DNA from: DASXTB01 sp036505615
GTDB lineage: Bacteria; Acidobacteriota; UBA6911; JACQSX01
Direction: 5' to 3'
NCBI GenBank assembly: GCA_036505615.1
Contig: DASXTB010000157.1
Coordinates: 1-14,362, forward strand
Length of the DNA stretch: 14,362 bases
Made by a program: the position numbers and the translations under genes. The notes below the pieces were generated by a model. The model was not told where the DNA came from, made no database searches, and saw only the letters and a list, made by a program, of their open reading frames with translations. This document shows, piece by piece, positions 7,568-14,362 of the stretch. Numbering within the stretch: the first letter of the stretch is position 1; each line of letters begins with the position of its first letter.

Positions 7568-9091
7568 GTGCAAAGCTTAATCAAGATGGCGTTAGTGTCA
7601 TTACCATTATTAAGTTCGGTCTCCGGTCAAAGCGGTCCTAGCCACGGTCTACCTTCTGAGGCATCCAAAGACGCTCGTCCAGAAGTGCGTGCGGAGGGTG
7701 TTGCGCAGACACGCGGTCCGGCAGGTTCCGGTCAAGATGCGAAGAAAGCTGTGCCGATTGCCAAACCAACTTCTTACCAGGGCCTGCGATATGAGGAGGA
7801 CTGGACTTTCCTTCGCCAGAATTCGGACAACGATCCGTGGCGACGCCTTAAATTCATTCCGCTGGGCGACGACGGAAAGATTTATCTGAGTATGGGAGGG
7901 CAGGCGCGCTTCCGAACGGAAAGATGGGCCAACTTCTCATTTGGCGGGCCCGGCCGCCGCGACGACACTTTCGGTTTATGGCGTGTTCGCCTTCACCAGG
8001 ATCTCCACGTCGGGCAGAGCTTCAGGTTTTTTGTTGAGGCCAAGAGCGCATTGCTGGGACCGGATCGCCAGTTGCCGGGCGGTCGGAGAACTTCGGATGT
8101 GGACACAGTTGACCTGCAGAATGCCTTCATCGATCTCCGCATTCCGTTCGGCGGCAATACCACACTGACTTTGCGACCGGGCCGGCAGGAACTGGCATTC
8201 GGTCGCGAACGCCTTGTTGGCATCGCTGACTGGACCAACACGCGCAAGACATTCGACGGCGTTCGCGGTATTGCCAAGCTGGGATGGTGGCGAGTCGATA
8301 CCTTTTGGGCTCGCCCGGTCAGGATAAAAAAATATGCCTTCAATGGGAACAGCACGGACACAAACTTCTTTGGCGCATATGCGGTAGGAAAAATTCCCAC
8401 AACGAACCTGGTACTGGATGTGTACTGGCTTGGGTTGGATAGGAGCAACAGCGCACTGGGGAGCTTTGTAGCCAAAGAGAATCGCCATACGATCGGCGCC
8501 CGAACTGGGGGAAAAATCTCGAACAGCGATTTCGACTTTGACGTGGAAAGCGCGCGCCAGTTTGGCAGTTTCGGAGACCGCGACATCAGCGCCGGCATGT
8601 TCGCCAGCGTCTTGGGATATCACTTCAGCAAGGTTGCCGGAGCCCCGCGCGCCTATGTCGGCTTTGATTACGCCAGCGGTGGGAATCCTGCTGGCGAAAA
8701 AATCAGAACTTACAACCAACTGTTCCCGTCCGCCCATCCTTACTTTGGATTCATAGACGCTATCGGCCGCCAGAATATCAGCGACTTGAGCGAAGGTCTC
8801 TCTTTGAAGCCGATGCGCCGGCTCGAAGTTGGTCTGGACGGTCATGTTTTTCGTCGCGCCAGCGCGCAAGATGCGCTCTACGACCCTGGCGGCAATGTGT
8901 TGCGCAAAGGCTCGCTTGGATTGTCAAAAAATGTAGGCTCGGAAATCGACTTGATGCTCAAGTACGCAATCGACGCGCACACAGTCGTCACGACCGGTTT
9001 TAGTCATCTTTTCGCTGGAGATTTTATTAAAGAATCGGGCTCTGCAAGGGGCATCGATTTCGCATACCTTGCCCTGCAGTACACATTCTAG
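7568..9091 (+). CDS. Alginate-export-family outer-membrane porin
   Basis: The protein has 507 residues and starts at GTG. Residues 1-21 form a signal peptide (MALVSLPLLSSVSG core). Residues about 22-68 form a Pro/Ala/Gly/Lys-rich linker that looks disordered. The barrel part opens with YQGLRYEEDWTFLR and KFIPLGDDGKIYLSMGGQARFR, the characteristic start of alginate_export (AlgE-like, PF13372) proteins. Arginine- and aromatic-rich strands follow (LTLRPGRQELAFGRERL, RKTFDGVRG), and the protein ends in YLALQYTF with terminal Phe. AlgE itself is an anion-selective channel for alginate. Most relatives outside Pseudomonas are uncharacterised porins, so alginate export should not be assumed; no alginate synthesis genes are nearby. 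It sits 91 nt before the multiheme cytochrome on the same strand, which suggests a shared envelope function. Confidence 0.88.
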   Translation: MQSLIKMALVSLPLLSSVSGQSGPSHGLPSEASKDARPEVRAEGVAQTRGPAGSGQDAKKAVPIAKPTSYQGLRYEEDWTFLRQNSDNDPWRRLKFIPLGDDGKIYLSMGGQARFRTERWANFSFGGPGRRDDTFGLWRVRLHQDLHVGQSFRFFVEAKSALLGPDRQLPGGRRTSDVDTVDLQNAFIDLRIPFGGNTTLTLRPGRQELAFGRERLVGIADWTNTRKTFDGVRGIAKLGWWRVDTFWARPVRIKKYAFNGNSTDTNFFGAYAVGKIPTTNLVLDVYWLGLDRSNSALGSFVAKENRHTIGARTGGKISNSDFDFDVESARQFGSFGDRDISAGMFASVLGYHFSKVAGAPRAYVGFDYASGGNPAGEKIRTYNQLFPSAHPYFGFIDAIGRQNISDLSEGLSLKPMRRLEVGLDGHVFRRASAQDALYDPGGNVLRKGSLGLSKNVGSEIDLMLKYAIDAHTVVTTGFSHLFAGDFIKESGSARGIDFAYLALQYTF

Positions 9092-9130
9092 GCGGCGTTT
9101 CAGCGAGAGGATGAGGATCTGGAAGGTATA

Positions 9131-9159
9131 TTTACCGGTTTGCACAAAAATGATTTAAT
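9131..9159 (+). promoter_or_regulatory. Possible promoter of the cytochrome gene
   Basis: TTTACC (9131-9136) and TTTAAT (9154-9159) are separated by 17 nt. They match the sigma70 consensus at 4 of 6 and 5 of 6 positions. The leader would be only about 17 nt. A weak Shine-Dalgarno AAGG (9170-9173) lies 9 nt before ATG 9183. If real, the cytochrome can be transcribed without the porin. Confidence 0.35.
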
Positions 9160-9182
9160 CACACGACTCAAGGCACAATGAA

Positions 9183-12100
9183 ATGTTCACACTAATGTCA
9201 TTCACCGACTTGAAAGTCAAAAAGGCAGGGGCGTTGCTTGTGGCGCTGTTTCTTCTAAACAGCGGCTACCTTTTCGGTTTCTCGGACCCCACTGTTCCTT
9301 ACGTTCTGAACATCCTGTTCCATGTCGTCGGCGGATGGTTGATCCTGGCAGTTGCGCTCTTTTTCTGGCGCCGGTTGTGCACGACGCTTGTGCAAAAAGT
9401 GGGTTATCTGTTGTTCCTCGTCGGTGGGGCGCTCGGCGTATGGCTTACTTTTGTGGGCGCACTGAGGATCCATTTCACGCTGCTCTACGTTCACATCGCA
9501 CTGTCGACAGCCGGGGCGCTGCTATGGCTGGTAGCAACGTTATTTCAGCTTCGGAGGTCTGCGGCCGCAACAATAACCGAGCCGGAGCCCTCTCACTTGT
9601 TCCCTCGTGGCGTGGCGACCCTGGCAAGTTTGGCCGTCCTTATCCCCGCGACCACGGGCGCGTATCATTACTTTTTCCCCAACCCGGACGACAGAATCGA
9701 GAATCGGCTGGAGACCCCGGTAGCGATGGAAGAAGAATCAAAGAAGGAGGGACCCTTTTTCCCATCGAGCGCCAGTACCACTGTTGACAAGATCATCCCT
9801 TCAAATTTCTTCATGCACTCGGATTCTTGCGCCACTTCCGGCTGTCATCCCGACATCTACAAACAGTGGTTTTCGTCGGCGCACCATTTCTCCTCCTTCA
9901 ATAATCAGTGGTATCGGAAGTCCATTGAATACATGCAGGACGTCAACGGGATTAGTCCTTCCAAATGGTGCGCCGGCTGTCATGACCACGCGGTGTTTTT
10001 TAACGGGAGGTTCGACAAGCCGATCCGCCCACAGATCGACACACCGGAGGCTCAGGCGGGAATGGCGTGCACTTCCTGCCACAGCATCGTAAAAGTAAAA
10101 GACACGATGGGCAATGGCGGTTTCCTGATTGAGTATCCGCCGCTTCACGATTTGGCAGTGAGCAAGAATCCATTCATCAAGGGAGTTCACGACTTTGTAG
10201 TGCGAATCAATCCCAAGCCGCACCGCAGAACCTTCCTGAAACCGTTTGTCCGTACCAGTACGGCCGACTTCTGTTCCAGCTGCCACAAAGTTCACCTGGA
10301 TATCCCGGTTAACAACTACCGGTGGTTCCGCGGTTTCAACGATTACGACAACTGGCAGGCAAGCGGAGTCTCAGGGCAAGGAGCGAGGTCGTTCTATTAT
10401 CCGAAGGAATTCAAGAAGTGCGCCGATTGCCATATGCCGCTGGTGGACTCCAAAGACGCAGCCAATATCGCCGGTAAAGTTCACTCGCACCGTTTTCCTG
10501 CAGCCAATACGGCTCTTCCCACTGCCAACAAAGACCTGGAGCAACTCAAAGTAGTCGAAGAATTCTTAAAGGCCAAGCAGGTGAGTGTGGACATCTTCGG
10601 CATTACCCACGAAGGAGCTCAGATCCAGCAGGCCGAAGCGGCGCGCAGGCGGCCGGTTGAAGAAGCTCCCATTGCCAGCACCTTCGCTGTCGGCGAGGAG
10701 GCGATGACTTCTATAGCGTCCAGCGGATCTATCACCGATCCGACCAAACTGGTAGCGCCGCTTCCCAAAGACGGCACTCCCGTCCGAGCAGGAGAAACTG
10801 TCACCGTGCACGTCGTGGTGAGGACGCGCAACGTAGGTCATTTTTTTCCGGGCGGAACGGTAGACGCGTTTGACGTCTGGACTGAGTTGAAGGGTGAAGA
10901 CGAAAGGGGCAACGTCTTCTACTGGAGTGGAATGACCGAGGATGATCCGCGCGGCAGCCACCGCAAAGGGCCGGTCGAGCCGGGAGCTCACTTTTACAAA
11001 TCGTTCCAGTTGGATGAACACGGCAATACCATTAACAAGCGCAACGCCTGGTCTGCCCGCTCGGTCCTGTACGTTCGGCTAATTCCCCCAGGCGCCGCCG
11101 ATACAGTTCACTTTCGGGTAAAGATTCCCAAGAACGTTGGCTCAAAACTAAAATTCACGGCCAAGGTAAACTACCGGAAATTCTCCTGGTGGAACACGCA
11201 GTGGGCATACGCGGGAGTACGCGACCCCAACCATAAAGACTATTCCGTAACACCCAGTCACGACGATGGACACTGGGTTTTCACTGGGGACACTTCTCAG
11301 GTAAGCGGCACGCTGAAGGAAATCCCGGACCTTCCCATCGTGTGCATGGCCCAGGACGAAAAAAGCATCCAGGTGGTGCAAAAACTGGACCGTGAATCCG
11401 AGGCGCGCATGCAGGACCGGGAGCGATGGAACGACTTTGGAATTGGCCTGCTGCTTCAGGGAGACTTAAAAGGGGCCGAATGGGCGTTCCAGCAGGTGAC
11501 TAAAGTAGAGCCGAAATATGTCGACGGTTGGGTCAACGTAGCTCGAGTGCGGGTGCAGGAAGGAAACCCGGAGGGGGCTCAAGAGTATCTTAAGAAAGCT
11601 CTTCAACTTTCTCCCGATTTACCGCGAGCGCACTTCTTCTACGGACTGACGTTAAAGGCGCAGGGTAAGTATGATGAAGCCCTGAACCACTTCCGCAAAA
11701 CACTGGCTGCTTTTCCGCGCGATCGAGTGGTAAGAAACCAGGCCGGCAGAATCTTATTTCTGAAGCGGGATTTCCGTGGAGCGATCGAAGAATTCAATAA
11801 AGTGCTAAAGATCGACATGGAAGATTTGCAGTGCCACTACAATTTGATGCTGTGTTATCAGGGGCTGGGAGACAGCGTCAACGCGCTGCGCGAGCAGAAA
11901 CTGTACCAGCGATTCAAGGCCAACGAAGCTGCTCAATTCATTACTGGAAATATCCGGCGCCAGAATCCTCACGATAATAATGAACGACAACAGATTCATG
12001 TTCACGACAACGCATTGGATTATGTCAATAAGAAAGCTCCTGCTCCACCGGCTTACAGGGAAGTTACTCAAGCGGGAACTGCTCGACGAGAACCGACGGA

Positions 12101-12185
12101 AAGAAACATATCCAGAAATCAATCCAAACCGCGTGAATCCGGGTACCCGGTTCGCGCAGGCGCGGGAGCAACAGGGCAACGATGA
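9183..12185 (+). CDS. Membrane-anchored multiheme cytochrome c (c554-like) with C-terminal TPR array
   Basis: The protein has 1000 residues in three parts. Residues 15-165 hold about five hydrophobic helices, with histidines inside two of them (H47, H97, H104). Residues 210-420 hold the heme-binding region: an unusual CX4CH (C216 to H222) and four CXXCH motifs at 263 (CAGCH), 296 (CTSCH), 364 (CSSCH) and 413 (CADCH). The pattern after the first heme (CHPDIYKQWFSSAHH) is typical of cytochrome c554-type proteins. A beta-rich region (about 530-700) carries GHFFPGG near 553, a recurrent motif in this superfamily that may supply a histidine ligand. Residues 746-915 hold five TPRs in exact 34-residue register (starts 746, 780, 814, 848, 882). 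The hemes must be periplasmic, so the TPRs are too. Its likely role is electron transfer from or to the membrane with protein docking by the TPRs. Donor and acceptor are unknown. The last roughly 60 residues are basic and disordered-looking. Confidence 0.88.
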   Translation: MFTLMSFTDLKVKKAGALLVALFLLNSGYLFGFSDPTVPYVLNILFHVVGGWLILAVALFFWRRLCTTLVQKVGYLLFLVGGALGVWLTFVGALRIHFTLLYVHIALSTAGALLWLVATLFQLRRSAAATITEPEPSHLFPRGVATLASLAVLIPATTGAYHYFFPNPDDRIENRLETPVAMEEESKKEGPFFPSSASTTVDKIIPSNFFMHSDSCATSGCHPDIYKQWFSSAHHFSSFNNQWYRKSIEYMQDVNGISPSKWCAGCHDHAVFFNGRFDKPIRPQIDTPEAQAGMACTSCHSIVKVKDTMGNGGFLIEYPPLHDLAVSKNPFIKGVHDFVVRINPKPHRRTFLKPFVRTSTADFCSSCHKVHLDIPVNNYRWFRGFNDYDNWQASGVSGQGARSFYYPKEFKKCADCHMPLVDSKDAANIAGKVHSHRFPAANTALPTANKDLEQLKVVEEFLKAKQVSVDIFGITHEGAQIQQAEAARRRPVEEAPIASTFAVGEEAMTSIASSGSITDPTKLVAPLPKDGTPVRAGETVTVHVVVRTRNVGHFFPGGTVDAFDVWTELKGEDERGNVFYWSGMTEDDPRGSHRKGPVEPGAHFYKSFQLDEHGNTINKRNAWSARSVLYVRLIPPGAADTVHFRVKIPKNVGSKLKFTAKVNYRKFSWWNTQWAYAGVRDPNHKDYSVTPSHDDGHWVFTGDTSQVSGTLKEIPDLPIVCMAQDEKSIQVVQKLDRESEARMQDRERWNDFGIGLLLQGDLKGAEWAFQQVTKVEPKYVDGWVNVARVRVQEGNPEGAQEYLKKALQLSPDLPRAHFFYGLTLKAQGKYDEALNHFRKTLAAFPRDRVVRNQAGRILFLKRDFRGAIEEFNKVLKIDMEDLQCHYNLMLCYQGLGDSVNALREQKLYQRFKANEAAQFITGNIRRQNPHDNNERQQIHVHDNALDYVNKKAPAPPAYREVTQAGTARREPTERNISRNQSKPRESGYPVRAGAGATGQR

Positions 12186-12283
12186 AGGCGCCGCGCGCTA
12201 CCAGCGGGCGGCCTCACAGAGCGGTGCCCACAACGACCCCTCCGCCCCGGCTGCGGCTAAGTCTATGAGCCGAGCCTGGGAGC

Positions 12284-12300
12284 GCACGCTTCCAGCGTGC
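12284..12300. repeat. Perfect short palindrome in the cytochrome-propeller junction
   Basis: GCACGCT (12284-12290) pairs with AGCGTGC (12294-12300) around TCC. The flanks read CTGGGAGC before it and TTCTTTG after it. The arrangement resembles, from memory, the short dispersed 'GGGAGCGC...' palindromes found between genes in Acidobacteriota and Verrucomicrobia. It suggests that this stretch is intergenic and that the propeller gene starts after it. Confidence 0.45.
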
Positions 12301-12315
12301 TTCTTTGACCGCCAT

Positions 12316-14061
12316 ATGAGCATGCAAGATAAGTGTGTTCCCAAGTCGACCGTGCGTCACTCGGTTGTTTCTAGATCGACAACTATTCCAGCCTCGCTGT
12401 GCCTGTTGCTGGCCCTGGCGCTTTGCTTTCTATTTTTCTGGAATGTGGTTCTAGCGCAGAAAGGTTCGCCCGGAGTGCGGTTTGTCGATGTGACGCGGGC
12501 CCTTGGCATTCAGTTCGTCCACAATTCAGGCGCCGCAGGGAAAAAATATTTGCCGGAAACAATGGGAAGCGGATGCGCTTTCTTCGATTTCAACGGCGAC
12601 GGTTACCAGGACATTCTCCTCATTAATAGCACCAACTGGCCCGGAAGCGGGAAAGCACCCGCCTACATGGCGCTCTACAAGAATGTGGGGGGAAAGAAAT
12701 TTGTCAACGTGACCCGCTCTGCCGGACTGGCGGTGGAACTTTACGGAATGGGATGCGCCATCGGCGACTACGACAACGACGGGAAAGAAGATATCTACGT
12801 GTCGGCGCTGAATGGAGGGCGGCTCTTTCATAACAACGGAAACGAAACCTTCACCGACGTCACGGAACGGAGCGGCGTGAAAACCTCCGATTTTGGAACC
12901 AGCTGCGTCTGGTTTGACTACGACAAGGACGGCTGGCTCGATTTGTACGTCGCCAACTACGTGGTATGGAGCCGGGACAAAGATATTTTCTGCACCCTGG
13001 ACGGCGTCAATAAATCCTACTGCACTCCGGAGTCCTATCAGGGTGTCAGCGGCCGCCTGTACCACAATGACCACAATGGCAAATTCACCGACGTCACGCG
13101 CAAGGCGGGCCTAAACGACGCAGCCAGTAAGGGCTTGGGGGTCTGTGTCGTGGACTTCAATCGCGACGGCTGGCCTGACTTGCTGGTGGCCAACGACACC
13201 CAGCCCAATAAGCTGTATCAAAACAACGGGAACGGCACATTTGCAGAAAAGGGAACTGCGGCGGGAGTCGCGTTCAACGAAGACGGCGTTGCTCGCGGGG
13301 CCATGGGTGTGGATGCCGGTGATTACGATGGAAGCGGCAATTTCAGCCTGGTGATCGGCAATTTTTCCAATGAGATGATTGCGCTTTACCACAATGAGGG
13401 GAACGGGTTGTTTATCGACGAGGCCCCCAGCTCGACGGTTGGCCAGGCAAGTCTTTTGACGCTGGCGTTTGGGACGTTCTTCTTCGACTTTGATCTAGAC
13501 GGTTGGATGGATATTTTTGTCGCCAATGGGCACGTGGAAAACGATATAAATAAGGTTCAGAGGCGCGTCACCTACGCCCAGCCCCCCCATCTTTTCTGGA
13601 ATCGGAGCCGCCGGCAGTTCGCCGAGGTAACGACACAGATGGGTCCTGAGTTTACACGCTCGAAGGTGGCGCGAGGCGCGGCGTATGGGGACTTCGATCG
13701 CGACGGCGACCTGGATGTTTTGATGACGACTAACAATGGGCCTGCTTACCTCTTCGAAAATCGCAGGACCAACGGTAATCATTGGGTCTCAATTCAAACC
13801 AAGGGTACGCGCAGTAACCGGGATGGTATTGGCACGCTGGTTAAGGTCTCGGCGGGCGGCAAGACACAGCAGCAGACTGTTCACAGTGGCTCCAGCTACT
13901 GCAGCCAGAGCCAGCTTCCGCTGGTGTTTGGATTGGGAAGTGCTGCCAAAGTGGATCGAGTTGAGGTATTGTGGCCCAGCGGCAAAAGGCAGGAGCTCAA
14001 GAACGTCGCAGTAGACAAGTTCTATTTGCTAGACGAGGACAAGGGATTAACCGGTAGATAA
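12316..14061 (+). CDS. CRTAC1-family FG-GAP/VCBS propeller protein with ASPIC/UnbV domain
   Basis: With the start at 12316 the protein has 581 residues. A positively charged N-terminus leads into a hydrophobic segment at 25-47 (PASLCLLLALALCFLFF) ending LAQ, so it is exported or anchored in the inner membrane. Seven calcium-loop repeats follow: DFNGDGYQD (12586), DYDNDGKED (12766), DYDKDGWLD (12916), DFNRDGWPD (13153), a degenerate DYDGSGNFS (13321), DFDLDGWMD (13486) and DFDRDGDLD (13690). These predict a seven-bladed beta-propeller. A cysteine pair in CTLDGVNKSYCTP is characteristic of the bacterial family. The C-terminal ASPIC/UnbV domain runs from GNHWVSIQ to KFYLLDE (VEVLWPSGKRQEL). The frame stays open upstream to 11980 inside the cytochrome gene. 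ATGs at 12265, 12316 and 12322 are candidates, none with a good ribosome binding site. I prefer 12316 or 12322 because they follow the palindrome and keep the signal near the N-terminus. Confidence 0.88.
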   Translation: MSMQDKCVPKSTVRHSVVSRSTTIPASLCLLLALALCFLFFWNVVLAQKGSPGVRFVDVTRALGIQFVHNSGAAGKKYLPETMGSGCAFFDFNGDGYQDILLINSTNWPGSGKAPAYMALYKNVGGKKFVNVTRSAGLAVELYGMGCAIGDYDNDGKEDIYVSALNGGRLFHNNGNETFTDVTERSGVKTSDFGTSCVWFDYDKDGWLDLYVANYVVWSRDKDIFCTLDGVNKSYCTPESYQGVSGRLYHNDHNGKFTDVTRKAGLNDAASKGLGVCVVDFNRDGWPDLLVANDTQPNKLYQNNGNGTFAEKGTAAGVAFNEDGVARGAMGVDAGDYDGSGNFSLVIGNFSNEMIALYHNEGNGLFIDEAPSSTVGQASLLTLAFGTFFFDFDLDGWMDIFVANGHVENDINKVQRRVTYAQPPHLFWNRSRRQFAEVTTQMGPEFTRSKVARGAAYGDFDRDGDLDVLMTTNNGPAYLFENRRTNGNHWVSIQTKGTRSNRDGIGTLVKVSAGGKTQQQTVHSGSSYCSQSQLPLVFGLGSAAKVDRVEVLWPSGKRQELKNVAVDKFYLLDEDKGLTGR

Positions 14062-14068
14062 TCTGGGG

Positions 14069-14104
14069 GCAAACTTTTGCGTCCTTTGCGCCTCTGCGGT
14101 GAGA
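14069..14104. repeat. Dispersed 'TTTGCGCCTCTGCGGTGA' type repeat
   Basis: The run contains CTTTGCGCCTCTGCGGTGAG and starts 8 nt after the propeller stop codon. This matches, from memory, a very widely dispersed intergenic repeat of soil bacteria and cyanobacteria. In the minus frame it encodes the familiar spurious peptide AEAQRTQK. It should not be annotated as coding. Confidence 0.5.
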
Positions 14105-14137
14105 ATCGTGAATCGGGCTCCACCACAGAGACCGAGC

Positions 14138-14362
14138 GCGGCAGGGCCGCAACCAAATATTGCAGCAACGGCCGCAAGCCGCAGACAGAGACGCCGTAGG
14201 CGTCCTAGAGTATAGCCGGGAGCAGAGCGCGCTTTTGCGCGGCGCCCCCGGTCTGCGATACCCACGAAGGGTATGCACCCTGAAAGGGTGCGATAGGAAT
14301 CGGGAAAATATTTTTTGGGAAGATCGGTTCGGCTCAATCATCGGGAAATTTTGTTGCACCCT
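14138..14362. repeat. Mosaic of short palindromic repeats downstream of the propeller gene
   Basis: At least five perfect hairpins lie in a row. GCGGC/GCCGC spans 14138-14150. GACGCC/GGCGTC spans 14190-14204. CGCGC-TTTT-GCGCG (14228-14241) is enclosed by CCGGG/CCCGG (14216-14251). ATACCC/GGGTAT spans 14258-14274. GCACCC/GGGTGC spans 14275-14291. After these, ATCGGGAAA occurs twice (14299 and 14339), and the last eight bases repeat TGCACCCT from 14274, so the array continues past the window. I see no gene in 14062-14362; the minus-strand frames here are repeat-derived. One of the hairpins may also end transcription of the propeller gene. Confidence 0.5.

Noticed and set aside
7976..8869. 297-residue minus-strand frame inside the porin gene
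   Set aside because: It mirrors the codon bias of the porin gene and shows no domain.
7568..9091. Alginate biosynthesis or export locus
   Set aside because: Only the porin family matches. No polymerase, epimerase, lyase or acetylation genes are present.
13997..14359. Minus-strand frames at the window end
   Set aside because: They are built from dispersed palindromic repeats (for example the AEAQRTQK translation) and are not genes.
14138..14362. CRISPR array
   Set aside because: The palindromes differ from one another and are not regularly spaced, and no cas gene is nearby.

Overview
The window looks like a chromosomal stretch from an Acidobacteriota bacterium, probably a soil or sediment member. 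The evidence is family content. There is an Oar-like TonB-dependent receptor with a carboxypeptidase-regulatory-like N-terminus, a von Willebrand factor A protein of the type named after Acidobacteria (TIGR03436 style), and a CRTAC1/ASPIC-UnbV propeller protein. Intergenic DNA is moderately GC-rich and full of short palindromic repeats. No phage, transposase, CRISPR, rRNA or tRNA is visible.

Layout. Positions 3-230 hold the 3' end of a TetR-type regulator, followed by a strong nested hairpin (238-284). A complete TonB-dependent receptor follows at 378-3728. A possible 65-residue secreted peptide (3855-4052) converges on a two-gene minus-strand unit: a secreted VWA-domain protein (5509 to 4508) and, 9 nt further on, a small GNAT-like protein (4498 to 4049). 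A gene-poor stretch of about 0.8 kb (5510-6332) with several hairpins separates this from a plus-strand series of four genes. These are an outer-membrane barrel whose signal peptide is cut off from its mature part by an in-frame TGA (6333-7388), an alginate-export-type porin (7568-9091), a 1000-residue membrane-anchored five-heme cytochrome c with a C-terminal TPR array (9183-12185), and a seven-bladed FG-GAP/ASPIC-UnbV propeller protein (12316-14061). The window ends in a mosaic of short palindromic repeats that runs off the edge.

How the genes may work together (inference). Almost every product is predicted to be in the envelope. The receptor, the barrel and the porin belong in the outer membrane. 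The cytochrome spans the inner membrane, with hemes and TPRs in the periplasm. The propeller and VWA proteins are exported. The porin, cytochrome and propeller series is the most interesting part. It could be a redox module that moves electrons or oxidises a substrate in the periplasm or at the cell surface, with the TPR array and the propeller as docking partners. The sequence does not show the substrate or the electron acceptor, and each gene also has its own possible promoter or ribosome binding site, so a single operon is not proven.

Two things deserve direct checking: the TGA codon just after the signal peptide of the 6333 gene, and the disordered junction between the cytochrome and the propeller gene, where a palindromic repeat lies and start-codon choice is unclear.
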